NCBI GenBank assembly: GCA_041590075.1
Contig: JBFHUL010000019.1
Location: 1 to 43,511, forward strand
DNA: 43,511 nt
Direction of reading: 5' to 3'
DNA from: PZPK01 sp041590075
Lineage (GTDB): Bacteria; Pseudomonadota; Gammaproteobacteria; Pseudomonadales; Oleiphilaceae
Position numbers and translations under genes: made by a program. Positions 1 to 8,955 of the stretch are shown here, in pieces (the stretch's first letter is position 1; every line of letters begins with the position of its first letter). The notes below the pieces were generated by a model. It was not told where the DNA came from and searched no databases. It saw nothing but the letters and a program-made list of their open reading frames with translations.

Positions 1-1155
1 GAAAACAGTCTCCCCCGAGATCACCTCATTCTGCATCGCTGCAATATCCTGCTCCAGCACCTTCATGCCCTTATCCAACGTTTTCGCGAACTGCTCTTCC
101 TCTTGTTGCAGAATTTTTTCAATCTGCGTCTGCCCTGTTCGCAGCTCCGGATAGGCATCACCCATAAGATCGACGAGCGCCGAAACCAATCGATAAAAGA
201 AAGGTTCACTGGCTCCAAGCTTGTTCCCATGACGAATAGCTCTGCGAATAATCCTGCGTAAGGTATAGCCACGACCTTCATTAGATGGCATCACACCATC
301 TGCAATAAGAAATGAAGAAGAACGAATATGGTCAGCAATCACTCGCAGCGACTTTTCGTCAGTAGCGACACCGCCCAGTATCTTTGAAGCCTCCGATAAC
401 AGCGCGTTGAACAAATCGATTTCATAATTACTGTGTACATGCTGCATCACGGCAGCGATACGTTCGAGCCCCATACCGGTATCCACCGAAGGCTTTGGCA
501 ATGGATGCATCTCTCCATCAGCGGTACGGTTGAACTGCATGAATACTAGATTCCAGATTTCGATATAGCGGTCGCCATCGTCATTGGGACCACCCGGAGG
601 ATCCCCCTCAACATCTTCACCATGATCGTAGAAAATTTCGGTGCACGGACCACATGGCCCGGTATCTCCCATCGACCAAAAGTTGTCTTTTTCTCCGAGG
701 CGGGAAAAGCGACTTTGATCAATACCTATATCGTTAAACCAGATTTCTTCAGCTTCTTTGTCATCTTTGTACACAGTCACCCAGAGGCGATCTGCAGGAA
801 GCCCTAGCTCAACAGTCAGAAAATCCCACGCGAAACGAATAGCGTCCTGCTTAAAATAATCACCAAAACTGAAATTACCCAGCATTTCAAAGAAGGTATG
901 GTGACGCGCTGTGTAGCCAACGTTTTCCAGGTCATTATGTTTACCACCAGCCCTCACACATTTCTGAGACGTGGTGGCGCGCTGATAAGGCCGCGCCTCC
1001 TTGCCAAGAAAAACATCCTTGAACTGATTCATACCCGCATTGGTGAAAAGCAGAGTTGGATCATCAGCCGGAACCAGCGAACTACTGTCCACCCGCTCGT
1101 GCCCATGCCGAGCGAAAAAGTCTAAAAAGCGGTTACGAATTTCTGCTGTCTTCAT
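1..1155 (-). CDS. alaS: Alanyl-tRNA synthetase, N-terminal part (runs off left edge)
   Basis: Charges tRNA-Ala with alanine in the cytoplasm. The reverse strand from an ATG at 1155 is open for 385 codons to the window edge, so the C-terminal part (rest of the tRNA-recognition, editing and C-Ala domains) lies outside. The start reads MKTAEIRNRFLDFFARHGHE, followed by family-typical segments such as LLFTNAGMNQFKDVFLG, NVGYTARHHTFFEMLGNFS and GDTGPCGPCTEIFYDHG, which form the class II aminoacylation core. No stop or frameshift is seen. The next gene upstream on the same strand ends about 170 bp away behind a terminator, so alaS probably has its own promoter in 1156-1283. recX, often found upstream of alaS, is absent here. 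Confidence 0.97.
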   Translation of the reverse strand, partial: MKTAEIRNRFLDFFARHGHERVDSSSLVPADDPTLLFTNAGMNQFKDVFLGKEARPYQRATTSQKCVRAGGKHNDLENVGYTARHHTFFEMLGNFSFGDYFKQDAIRFAWDFLTVELGLPADRLWVTVYKDDKEAEEIWFNDIGIDQSRFSRLGEKDNFWSMGDTGPCGPCTEIFYDHGEDVEGDPPGGPNDDGDRYIEIWNLVFMQFNRTADGEMHPLPKPSVDTGMGLERIAAVMQHVHSNYEIDLFNALLSEASKILGGVATDEKSLRVIADHIRSSSFLIADGVMPSNEGRGYTLRRIIRRAIRHGNKLGASEPFFYRLVSALVDLMGDAYPELRTGQTQIEKILQQEEEQFAKTLDKGMKVLEQDIAAMQNEVISGETVF

Positions 1156-1283
1156 CGTTTTGTTCACCAATACTTTTTCTTAAAAAGGACGACTCAAGTA
1201 AATAAAAAGAGCCGTACTCTAACACAAAAACGCGCAGCACAAGGTACAGGTTTAACTCCATACTGGCATATTTTGCAATGCGT

Positions 1284-1309
1284 AATAAAAAAGGGGCCGA
1301 AGCCCCTTT
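1284..1309 (-). terminator. Rho-independent terminator of the 1327-2547 gene
   Basis: On the minus strand an 8-bp stem (AAAGGGGC / GCCCCTTT, 1290-1297 with 1302-1309) closes a TTCG tetraloop and runs into a T-rich tract at 1284-1292. It lies 17 bp after the stop codon of the minus-strand gene ending at 1327. It separates that gene from alaS. Confidence 0.9.
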
Positions 1310-1326
1310 CTGACCAAAATTAGCGC

Positions 1327-2547
1327 TTAGCTCGATAAACGACTCATCACAGCATCCACATAGTCGCGGAACTGCGCAGAGAGCGATGCCGAACCAGCCT
1401 TATCATCTGTGCTTGCCAGCCGCGTATCAAGCAACTGCAGCATTTCACTTGCTCCGCCGTTCAATGACGCCACACCCGAATGAAAGCCCGCTAATCGCTG
1501 CGCCATATTCGCAAGAGGCTGATAGTCTCGTCCAACAGAATCTTTACCGATCTCGGCATAAACACCAACCTGACTGCGCTCCACACGCATCAAGTCGAGA
1601 GAAAAGGAGGCTATCTCGGAAGAGTCAAAACCCACATTCAAAGCCTCCTCAAAGGCCAACTGGAAATCTCCATCAAAAAACGCACTCCCAATTTCGCTAA
1701 TCTGTGCCAACAGGTCGTTGATCGCCCTGACTTCATCACCATCAAGCTCACCATCAATCTGCAGAGCAAACCCGGATTGGTACGATGAGGATTTCGACAG
1801 CGCCGCAAAAAAATCACCACTTTCTTCGCTCATCGCTCCCATCTGATACCGACTCGCGACCAGATCGGCAACCTTGATGCTAACGGTGTCGCCATCTGCG
1901 GTACGCAAAGAGAAGTCTACACTCCGCTCCGACTCCCTTGACCCAAACACACCAAAGAATAGCGCAGCACTTTTATTCGGGCCGGCATTCAAATCAGGCG
2001 AGTCGACATTAGAGAGAGCGTCAGCGGAACGCTCATCAATTGATGCAGCGCGCGACGCATTAGTCGCCAACTCCACAGCCTCCTTAACCTGGTTATATTG
2101 CACCGCAGTCGAGCCAGCTATCTCATCATCCCACTCCGCCCCGGAGGACAGCACACTTCTGGCTTCTGAAAAACCGTTATCAACCACCGACATAAACTCA
2201 CTCGCCGCTTCACCCAAGTCAAACCCCAAGTCAAAAACCGAAGCAACCTTTGCGGCATAATGATTGAAGTGCCCCATCAATCGCGCAGACAAACCCTCCA
2301 ATCCACCTTCTGAATCACCCCGCGTTCGCCGATGCTCACCCCGAGTTTGCTCAATAACCACCCTCTCTGTCACCGCAGCAAAAACGAATTCACGAGATAC
2401 TTCACTAATAACTACAACTTCTGACTCGAGAGACTTCACCGACACATGCCCAACATCCGCACTTTCGATGGACCGCCCCTCTATCGCGACCTTACTGTCG
2501 CGCTCTTTAAACCATGCATCGGCACCGTTAACAAGCTCACCTATCAC
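1327..2547 (-). CDS. Hypothetical acidic protein, about 406 aa
   Basis: I do not recognise this family with confidence. The frame can start at GTG 2559 (410 aa) or GTG 2547 (406 aa). The second is chosen because a GGGGAGG box at about 2559-2565 sits 11 nt upstream of it but abuts the first. The protein is soluble-looking, acidic and rich in Ser, Ala and Glu, with no signal peptide or membrane segment. A middle segment (FSLRTADGDTVSIKVADL) looks like a compact beta region, and a helical part follows (DGDEVRAINDLLAQISEIG, then FSLDLMRVERSQVGVY). The stretch around LGEAASEFMSVVDNGFSEAR recalls DUF5610-type proteins, but this is weak. It stands alone, with a terminator behind it and a divergent RDD gene ahead. 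Coding is supported by length and codon pattern; function is unknown. Confidence 0.75.
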   Translation of the reverse strand: MIGELVNGADAWFKERDSKVAIEGRSIESADVGHVSVKSLESEVVVISEVSREFVFAAVTERVVIEQTRGEHRRTRGDSEGGLEGLSARLMGHFNHYAAKVASVFDLGFDLGEAASEFMSVVDNGFSEARSVLSSGAEWDDEIAGSTAVQYNQVKEAVELATNASRAASIDERSADALSNVDSPDLNAGPNKSAALFFGVFGSRESERSVDFSLRTADGDTVSIKVADLVASRYQMGAMSEESGDFFAALSKSSSYQSGFALQIDGELDGDEVRAINDLLAQISEIGSAFFDGDFQLAFEEALNVGFDSSEIASFSLDLMRVERSQVGVYAEIGKDSVGRDYQPLANMAQRLAGFHSGVASLNGGASEMLQLLDTRLASTDDKAGSASLSAQFRDYVDAVMSRLSS

Positions 2548-2738
2548 ACACCTACCCACCTCCCCATTCGGGGAATTGATCTAGTTACCCCACTGCTATC
2601 GACACATCGCAAGTTATCTTGATCGTATTTCAATGCCCATTTGCTATAAGAGTACAGATCAAAATAATTTGGCTCACATCTGACATTTGAAATACTTTCA
2701 CCTATCATCGCGTCTCCACATTTGCAGATTCAGGACTC

Positions 2739-3224
2739 ATGAGAATATTTACTGACGATCAAAGCCAGCACACAGCCGCCAGCCTACTCCGCCGAACTGC
2801 AGCGATCTTCTACGACACATTGCTGTGCATCGCACTATTAATGGTAACTACGGGCCTGTACATGATGATATATTCGAAAATAGTGGGTGCCGAGACTTAC
2901 GCCTCGATCAACGAATCTGGACAATCCATCAATGACCCACTTCTCTCTTCCGTCTTATTCTTAACTCTATTCAGCTTTTTCGGCTATTTCTGGACCAGGA
3001 CGGGCCAGACTTTGGGCATGCAGGTGTGGCACATCCGCATCCAGAACTCCGACAACACTGCCATAAGCTGGACGCAAGCACTAATGCGCTTCATGATGGC
3101 CGGAATCTCTGTTTGCTGCCTTGGATTGGGATATCTTTGGGTGCTTTTTGACAAAAGAAACAGAAGCTGGCAATGCATTTTTTCTGATACTCAGGTCGTT
3201 AGAATACCAAAACGCAAAAGCTAG
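2739..3224 (+). CDS. RDD family integral membrane protein
   Basis: Small RDD-domain membrane protein of 161 aa, role unknown; some family members are linked to ion transport or stress tolerance. Family signs are the Arg pair near the start of the domain (LLRRTAAIFYD), a first membrane helix at about residues 22-45, a second at about 70-90, the conserved FGYFWTRTGQTLGMQVWHIR segment, and a third helix at about 122-140 followed by LFDKRNRSWQ, which matches the usual end of RDD domains. ATG 2739 is the only reasonable start, in the divergent gap of about 180 bp facing the 1327-2547 gene. A bidirectional terminator follows 16 bp after the stop. It appears monocistronic. Confidence 0.88.
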   Translation: MRIFTDDQSQHTAASLLRRTAAIFYDTLLCIALLMVTTGLYMMIYSKIVGAETYASINESGQSINDPLLSSVLFLTLFSFFGYFWTRTGQTLGMQVWHIRIQNSDNTAISWTQALMRFMMAGISVCCLGLGYLWVLFDKRNRSWQCIFSDTQVVRIPKRKS

Positions 3225-3240
3225 CTTTTACAAAACTCTT

Positions 3241-3280
3241 AGAACAAAAAAACCGGCTTTAAGCCGGTTTTTTTTGTTCT
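3241..3280. terminator. Bidirectional rho-independent terminator
   Basis: Nearly perfect inverted repeat: AGAAC, an A7 run, CCGGCTT, then AAGCCGG, a T8 run and GTTCT. It carries an A tract and a T tract on opposite sides, so it can stop transcription from both convergent genes (RDD gene ending 3224, DUF6160-like gene ending 3291). Confidence 0.93.
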
Positions 3281-3290
3281 GGAAGTGGCA

Positions 3291-4502
3291 CTAATGTGCA
3301 GATATCGTCCAGTTCGTTTCCGAGGTCATATCAGTAATAAATATTTTACCGATCGACTGATCAGTATCTCCGAAAGAGATATGGTTGATGTCTATATCAC
3401 CCTTGAATCGAGTGTTAATCGCAATACCGTCAACGTAGGCGTCTGCAATTGGGCCACCCGGAGTCATTCCACTCACATCGAGAACAGCATCTTTCACCGC
3501 ATAAATTTCCCGAATGGAATGGGCAAAGTCGAACGAAGACGTGCCATCAAGACCCGTGCGATCACCACGCTCATTGTGTATCTCCATATCCTTGATCTGA
3601 ACACCAGCGATATCAATATAAAGATCCATATCGGTGATCTTGAAGTAGGTACTCCACGTAATCTTCGAGTCCGCATTTCCCGTACCCGCTCCTAGAGGAC
3701 CTGTACCGTCAAAACCATTACCATCGTTCTCGATATGCAAGTCTTCGGGCCCGAGATAGCCTTGGATCCCCAACTGACTAATCAACGTGGTCGTGCCCAC
3801 CGCACCTTCGTGCAAACCAGTACTGTGGTTACCATCAACATCCAAACCAGCGGAGCCGAGCGTATAGTTGCTGTCACCCAAGCCGATACCATCGATTTCC
3901 AACCTGAAATCCACTGCGTGCTCCAGCATGAGCTCTACATCATCGTAGGTATCGGTAGCAAAACGGCCCGCACTTTCATATGCAGCGAAGCCACCTTCAC
4001 TTGCCCAGCCATCAGTAAAGTCGAAGTGGATTACCAGATCGCCATCATCGTAGGTTTTCTCGTCATCGATCGCGATATTGCCACGATTGGGGTCAATGCC
4101 GGCTACGATGTCGTCAAACTCGCCATCGGGATTACCAGCACTGTCATAGAGCTGAGCAATCTCTCTCATGTTAGAGAAGCCATAAGCAAGCACGTTATCA
4201 CCGCCAGTGCCATCGCCAGCAATATCTACTTCCAGCCGCAAGTTATCCAAAAAGGACCCAGCCGTTCCGGTACCGTTACTGAAGGAATTACCCCCCATAC
4301 GTATACCTTGTATAAGCAAATAGCCTGCGTCTTGATAAGCGAACTCGCCGATCTCCCATTGGGATTCGACATCGATGGTCAACCCTGCCTGACCAGTAAT
4401 CTGCTGAAGACCTGAATCATCCAGCAAAGTAGCTTCGGCTAGCGCCCCAGTGCTCGCCGCAGATATCGCGGCAGACAGGGCTAATTTGTTAAGGACTTGC
4501 AT
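3291..4502 (-). CDS. Secreted DUF6160-like protein, 403 aa
   Basis: Predicted exported protein of unknown function. An N-terminal signal peptide is visible (MQVLNKLALSAAISAASTGALA, cleavage near residue 22). Directly after it comes LLDDSGLQQITGQAGLTID, the typical opening of DUF6160-like proteins of Pseudomonas and relatives. The rest is Asp/Gly-rich beta sequence with alternating hydrophobics (for example DMDLYIDIAGVQIKDMEIH), which suggests a surface or periplasmic beta-structure. The start at ATG 4502 has a GGGGA box about 10 nt upstream. It is monocistronic, with a terminator at 3241-3280. The DUF assignment is from memory of the motif and is moderate; secretion is well supported. Confidence 0.8.
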   Translation of the reverse strand: MQVLNKLALSAAISAASTGALAEATLLDDSGLQQITGQAGLTIDVESQWEIGEFAYQDAGYLLIQGIRMGGNSFSNGTGTAGSFLDNLRLEVDIAGDGTGGDNVLAYGFSNMREIAQLYDSAGNPDGEFDDIVAGIDPNRGNIAIDDEKTYDDGDLVIHFDFTDGWASEGGFAAYESAGRFATDTYDDVELMLEHAVDFRLEIDGIGLGDSNYTLGSAGLDVDGNHSTGLHEGAVGTTTLISQLGIQGYLGPEDLHIENDGNGFDGTGPLGAGTGNADSKITWSTYFKITDMDLYIDIAGVQIKDMEIHNERGDRTGLDGTSSFDFAHSIREIYAVKDAVLDVSGMTPGGPIADAYVDGIAINTRFKGDIDINHISFGDTDQSIGKIFITDMTSETNWTISAH

Positions 4503-4645
4503 TTGGTAGTCATCCCCAGTTTCATTTTTATTAAATCCCCAAAATCCTGCGGGAAATATTTGGTTCGAGGTTAATATAAAGCAGCCATAAGTTCAAGCGA
4601 CACAACGCAATACGTGACAGAGATCTTTAAAAGCCCAGCAACACA

Positions 4646-5707
4646 TCATCCGGCCTTGCGCAACATTGCGAATCCCAGAATTAAACACATGAGGATTGGC
4701 GCAAGCGTTGCTATTACGGGGTCGAAACCAAACACAACACTTGAGGGCCCTAACAGGTCCTGCACATATTTGAACAGCAAACCAACCACCACACCACAGA
4801 AGATCCGAAAACCCATCGTCACAGAACGCAGGGGACCGAACACAAACGATATAGCCACCAGAACAAGAGTCATTGTTGCCAACGGCTGCAATGCTTTCTT
4901 CCAGAACGCCATCATGTAGGGCGCCGCACTGAGCCCCTGGGCACGCAAGTAATCTGTATAGCTGAGCAAGCCCGACAGCGAGAGATTTTCAGGTTTAACG
5001 ATCAACACACTAAGTACAGACGGCGTGAGATCGGTATTCCATACATAAAAAGGTTCCTGCGACGCCCGCACCTGAGTATCTGTTAATTCCGACTGAGCGA
5101 CCTCACTCATAATCCACTCCCCCCTCTGATAGATAGCGCGCTTCGAAAAACGCGTTGCCACCAAACGGCCATCTGAGTTGAATTCATAGAGTGAAACACC
5201 ATGCAGCACACCGTTAGGCTCAACGGCATTGAAGTGCATGAATATATCCCCTTCCCGGTGCCAAACACCCCGCTGAGACACCACCACCGCTTGCGCCCCT
5301 TGGGCTACGGCACGCTGACTCTGCGCTACCTTCTCGGTATACGGTGCGACGTACTCACCCAAAAACAACCCAAATACAACAACCGCAAGCGCAGGCTTCA
5401 TTGCAGACCAAACTATACGCCCCGCCGACACTCCTGCAGCACGCACCACCACCAGCTCACTACTCTTCGCCAGCGATCCCAGACCTATAAGGCACCCCAT
5501 AAAGGCTGCCAGAGGAAGATAATCGTATATTCTGCGCGGCAGTGTGGTGAGTACAAACTTGAAGGCATCAAATGCCTGATACTCATTCTTGAGTTCTTCC
5601 ATTTCTGCTATCAACGCAAAAAGGAAATCCAAAGACAGAACGACGGCCAACACAAGAATCATCGCCGCAGACACAGAGGACACGATATAGCGATCAATCC
5701 GACGCAT
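4646..5707 (-). CDS. lptG: LPS export ABC transporter permease LptG
   Basis: Inner-membrane subunit of the LptB2FG transporter, which extracts lipopolysaccharide from the inner membrane and feeds it to the Lpt bridge. The 353 aa match the family length. The N-terminus MRRIDRYIVSSVSAAMILV is typical of LptG. Membrane helices lie at about residues 10-35, 60-80 and 100-118, and a group of three near the C-terminus (about 270-350), flanking the periplasmic beta-jellyroll. The segment RRIYDYLPLAAFMGCLIGLG is diagnostic of the YjgP/YjgQ family. It overlaps the end of lptF by 14 bp, so the two are translated as a pair. The ATP-binding partner LptB is not in this window. Confidence 0.95.
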   Translation of the reverse strand: MRRIDRYIVSSVSAAMILVLAVVLSLDFLFALIAEMEELKNEYQAFDAFKFVLTTLPRRIYDYLPLAAFMGCLIGLGSLAKSSELVVVRAAGVSAGRIVWSAMKPALAVVVFGLFLGEYVAPYTEKVAQSQRAVAQGAQAVVVSQRGVWHREGDIFMHFNAVEPNGVLHGVSLYEFNSDGRLVATRFSKRAIYQRGEWIMSEVAQSELTDTQVRASQEPFYVWNTDLTPSVLSVLIVKPENLSLSGLLSYTDYLRAQGLSAAPYMMAFWKKALQPLATMTLVLVAISFVFGPLRSVTMGFRIFCGVVVGLLFKYVQDLLGPSSVVFGFDPVIATLAPILMCLILGFAMLRKAG

Positions 5708-6797
5708 GGGCTCTCCTGAACACGCTCATCAGACGCGGCCACCACAGGCTTCTGCTCAACAGCCCCAGAGAGATGGCAAGAAATACTGCATGCACCCCCC
5801 ATAACGCAAACTCAGACACCTCCTGTTTTGCGACGGACTTGCGCGCGACGATCAGCAAACCCAAATAGGCCACATAAATTATCATCGCCGGAAATAGATG
5901 AAAAAACCGTCCTTGACGCGGATTAACGCGACACAACGACAATGCAAGCAGCGTCACAACCGGCACCAGCGCCGGCAAACCCAAACGCCAATGCAACAGT
6001 GCACGCAACTCTGAATCATCCGAACCCAGCAGCTCATTGCTCGGTATCGCCTCTTCCTTTACCGATCTCTTTTCCGCATCGGGCTGATCAATGCGAATAC
6101 CATACGTCTCAAACTCGAGCACCTGAAAATCCGCTGCCCCCGGCCTGCCTTCATAACGCCGACCAGAACGCAGGACTAGAAACCGCTCACCTGTCTCGGC
6201 ATTGATTTGCTGATAGCCTTCGCGTGCATAGATCAGGCTGGCACCCTCCGTTTGGCGTGAGGGTTCGGAAATAAAAACATTGAACATGGTGCGTTTATCA
6301 TCGCTTAATGCCTGCGTATAGGTAACGCGATTACCAGATTTCAATTTTTGAAAGTTGCCCGGCAAAAGCATTTCGAACTCAGTGAGCTTCGACTGTTCTT
6401 CAAAAATACGCTCAACCTGCTGCATCCCTGCAGGAGATGCCCACAAACTCATCCCCCCTACTACCGCTGCCACAAGAAAAGACATGAGCAACGTATCGCG
6501 ATAAAGACGACCCTCGCTGTATCCACAGGCGTGCAAAACCGTCATTTCACTCTCAAGATACATCCTGCCGTAGGCCAGAAGCACGCCGATAAAAAAACCG
6601 AGTGGTAAAATAAGCTCCAAAAATCCAGGCAAGCGGAAGGCCATGATATTGAACAGTACATCCGGCGATAAACCTCCCGCCGCCGCCTGGGCCAGATACT
6701 TTATAAACCGCCCACTCATGAATACGAGCAGCAGTATTAGCGTCACGGCAAGCATGGTGCTAAAAACCTGACGAAACAGGTATCGAAAAATAATCAC
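5694..6797 (-). CDS. lptF: LPS export ABC transporter permease LptF
   Basis: Partner permease of LptG in the inner-membrane LPS extractor. It is 367 aa, starting MIIFRYLFRQVFSTMLAV, the usual LptF opening. Helices are at about residues 13-33, 52-75 and 100-120, with a C-terminal group of three. The block LPGFLELILPLGFFIGVLLA followed by ESEMTVLHACGYS is the conserved coupling region of the YjgP/YjgQ family. The middle third forms the periplasmic domain (for example FNVFISEPSRQTEGASLIYA). It is the first gene of an lptF-lptG pair, divergent from pepA across a 193-bp gap, the same arrangement as in many gammaproteobacteria. Confidence 0.95.
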   Translation of the reverse strand: MIIFRYLFRQVFSTMLAVTLILLLVFMSGRFIKYLAQAAAGGLSPDVLFNIMAFRLPGFLELILPLGFFIGVLLAYGRMYLESEMTVLHACGYSEGRLYRDTLLMSFLVAAVVGGMSLWASPAGMQQVERIFEEQSKLTEFEMLLPGNFQKLKSGNRVTYTQALSDDKRTMFNVFISEPSRQTEGASLIYAREGYQQINAETGERFLVLRSGRRYEGRPGAADFQVLEFETYGIRIDQPDAEKRSVKEEAIPSNELLGSDDSELRALLHWRLGLPALVPVVTLLALSLCRVNPRQGRFFHLFPAMIIYVAYLGLLIVARKSVAKQEVSEFALWGVHAVFLAISLGLLSRSLWWPRLMSVFRRAHASD

Positions 6798-6911
6798 TAG
6801 TTATCCAGCTTGATCTCAAAAAATGAAGGCAAATACCCGAGCGCAATTCTAATCAGCAGGCACGACTCACGCTACCGATAATCCATTAACTCATCAATTC
6901 ATCGTAAAAGA

Positions 6912-6941
6912 TTGAAGCATAAAGCAGCCATCTACTACACT
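6912..6941 (+). promoter_or_regulatory. Possible sigma-70 promoter of pepA
   Basis: TTGAAG at 6912-6917 and TACACT at 6936-6941 are separated by 18 bp, in the divergent lptF/pepA gap and about 50 bp upstream of the pepA start. The match to consensus is moderate (four of six in each hexamer). Confidence 0.3.
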
Positions 6942-6990
6942 TGCTGTCCGACACTTTTCCAAGTTTGCTGCTAGGACACCTACAAGCCTC

Positions 6991-8472
6991 ATGAAATATA
7001 TTGTTTCCGCCAAGACCGTTCTGGATATTAAATGCGATAGCCTCTGCCTGCCGTATTACAGTGACACCAAACTAAGCGACGCTGCCAAGCTATTTGATGA
7101 ACAGCACGGCAAGTTGCTCAGCAAAAAAATAAAGCAGTACAAGTTCAGCGGTAAAACCGGACAACTTTGCGAGATATCATTAAGCTCAGACACGGTTGAC
7201 CGCGTATTGCTGATAGGCTTGGGAGAAAGCAAAGCTCTGGATAAAGACGGGCTGACCAAGTCCATTCAGGCGCTAGCCAAAACACTGGCGAAAGGCCCGT
7301 CGCCTAAAGCAGCACTCTGCCTGACCGATTTACATACCGAAATGCGCGAGCTCGCAGCCCAACAGCTCATTCGTAGCATTGGCGAAGAGCAGTACACTTT
7401 CGCGACCTATAAGACCACCAAACCCGATGCCTCTCCCTTAAAAGAGACCACCCTTCTTGCAGACAAGGCCGAACAGGCCAAGATCAAACAAGTGGTCAGC
7501 TACACTCAGGCACTGGTCGCGGGCATGAACACCACCAAAGACCTTGGCAATCAACCCGGCAATGTGTGCACACCCAGCTTTCTTGCCAAATCTGCTGAAG
7601 CGCTCGCGAAGCAAAGCGATAACATGAGCATCAAAGTGCTTGAAGAGAAAGACATGGAAAAACTGAACATGGGCGCCTTTTTATCAGTGTCCAAGGGCAG
7701 CACAGAACGTGGAAAAATGATCATCCTTGAATACCGTGGCGACAAGAAAACCACACCGCCACATGTCCTGGTAGGCAAAGGCATCACCTTCGATACCGGC
7801 GGCATTAGCCTGAAGCCGGGCGCCCAGATGGATGAAATGAAATACGACATGTGCGGCGCGGCGAGCGTATTGGGTGTAATGACAGCCCTGCAAGCTCTGC
7901 AGCCCAAAATCAATGTCATTGGCGTCATCGCGGCCGCCGAAAACATGCCGGCAGGTAACGCCTCCAAGCCCGGCGATATCGTCACCACCTCATCAGGTCA
8001 AACAGTAGAAATACTTAACACCGATGCCGAAGGCAGATTGGTGTTGTGCGACGCGCTCACTTACGTTGAGCGCTTTAAGCCTGCAACGGTAGTCGACATT
8101 GCAACCCTCACCGGCGCATGCATTGTCGCACTGGGGCATTGTACTTCGGCCGTCATGAGTAATGATCAGGCTTTGGCCGATGCGCTGCTGGAAGCTGGGC
8201 AACAGGCTCAAGATAAAGCCTGGCAACTTCCTCTGTGGGAAGAGTATCAGTCCCAGCTGGACAGCCCTTTCGCCGATATGCAGAACATTGGCGGCAAAGG
8301 CGCGGGCTCCATTACTGCGGGCTGCTTTCTGGCCCGCTTCGCTAAAGCCTACAAATGGGCGCACCTGGACATTGCCGGAACCGCCTGGGTGTCGGGAGGC
8401 AAAGACAAGGGCGCGACAGGTAGACCCGTCCCCCTTCTGCTGCAATATCTGATGAATCAGTTGGACAATTAA
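6991..8472 (+). CDS. pepA: Leucyl aminopeptidase (cytosol aminopeptidase, M17)
   Basis: Two-metal M17 aminopeptidase that removes N-terminal residues from peptides. In E. coli the same protein also acts as a DNA-binding factor in Xer recombination and carAB control. It is 493 aa, normal for the family. The C-terminal catalytic domain carries VGKGITFDTGG (residues 261-271, metal-binding Lys263 and Asp268) and the M17 signature NTDAEGRL at 343-350. The variable N-terminal domain covers about residues 1-160. An AGGAC box precedes ATG 6991. The stop overlaps the holC start (TAATG), which indicates coupling, and the pepA-holC-valS order is widely conserved. Confidence 0.97.
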   Translation: MKYIVSAKTVLDIKCDSLCLPYYSDTKLSDAAKLFDEQHGKLLSKKIKQYKFSGKTGQLCEISLSSDTVDRVLLIGLGESKALDKDGLTKSIQALAKTLAKGPSPKAALCLTDLHTEMRELAAQQLIRSIGEEQYTFATYKTTKPDASPLKETTLLADKAEQAKIKQVVSYTQALVAGMNTTKDLGNQPGNVCTPSFLAKSAEALAKQSDNMSIKVLEEKDMEKLNMGAFLSVSKGSTERGKMIILEYRGDKKTTPPHVLVGKGITFDTGGISLKPGAQMDEMKYDMCGAASVLGVMTALQALQPKINVIGVIAAAENMPAGNASKPGDIVTTSSGQTVEILNTDAEGRLVLCDALTYVERFKPATVVDIATLTGACIVALGHCTSAVMSNDQALADALLEAGQQAQDKAWQLPLWEEYQSQLDSPFADMQNIGGKGAGSITAGCFLARFAKAYKWAHLDIAGTAWVSGGKDKGATGRPVPLLLQYLMNQLDN

Positions 8473-8906
8473 TGCAGCGCAGTGACATTTATTTGCTGAA
8501 CACTTCGACCTTTTCGGCACAGCTGGATTTTTGCTGTAAGCTGACCGAAAAGGCCTTCCAGCAAGGCATGAAGATTCACATCCAAACGCGTGAAGGCTTT
8601 CAAAACGAGGCGCTGAACGAGCGCTTATGGAACTTCCGGGCAGATAGTTTCCTGCCGCACGCCGTAGGTCAGAGCCAGAGCAATAGCCACCCGATTACCA
8701 TTGATGTCACCTGCCTGACCTCCGAAGGCCAGGGGCACCGGGACCTACTCATTCTGCTGAGCCCCGACCTCCCCCCTCAGGCCGAAGAATTCGCCCGCGT
8801 AGCCATGATCGTGCTCGCCGACGACGAAGATGTTCATGGCGCGCGGCAGACGTATCGCACACTTACTCAGAAGGGCTGGCAGGTTAATATTCATGACTTT
8901 CGATGA
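8472..8906 (+). CDS. holC: DNA polymerase III chi subunit
   Basis: The chi subunit links the clamp loader (through psi) to single-stranded DNA-binding protein during replication. It is 144 aa, typical in length. The N-terminus SDIYLLNTSTFSAQLDFCCK, the helix with LWNFRADSFLPHA and the later segment ILLSPDLPPQAEEFARV fit the HolC fold; the short C-terminal GWQVNIHDFR is also family-like. The ATG shares one base with the pepA stop. A 134-bp gap follows, containing a perfect palindrome and a promoter-like -10 box before valS. Confidence 0.93.
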   Translation: MQRSDIYLLNTSTFSAQLDFCCKLTEKAFQQGMKIHIQTREGFQNEALNERLWNFRADSFLPHAVGQSQSNSHPITIDVTCLTSEGQGHRDLLILLSPDLPPQAEEFARVAMIVLADDEDVHGARQTYRTLTQKGWQVNIHDFR

Positions 8907-8920
8907 TTCAGGGCGCCAGG

Positions 8921-8936
8921 CACGGTAATTACCGTG
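8921..8936. repeat. Perfect 16-bp palindrome upstream of valS
   Basis: CACGGTAATTACCGTG is fully self-complementary, with no spacer. It lies 15 bp after holC and is centred about 50 bp upstream of a TATAAT box. No T tract follows on either strand, so it does not look like a terminator. An operator is possible but unproven. Confidence 0.55.
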
Positions 8937-8955
8937 AAATTCATACCCTTCGCTA

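Noticed and set aside
3735..4415. 226-aa plus-strand frame
   Set aside because: It lies wholly antisense to the DUF6160-like gene, which has a signal peptide, ribosome-binding site and terminator. The frame shows no family features.
5201..5719. 172-aa plus-strand frame
   Set aside because: Antisense to lptG, with His/Arg-rich composition typical of a shadow frame.
8921..8936. Palindrome as a holC terminator
   Set aside because: No T tract follows on either strand, and the AT-rich centre leaves no loop, so it was kept only as a possible operator.
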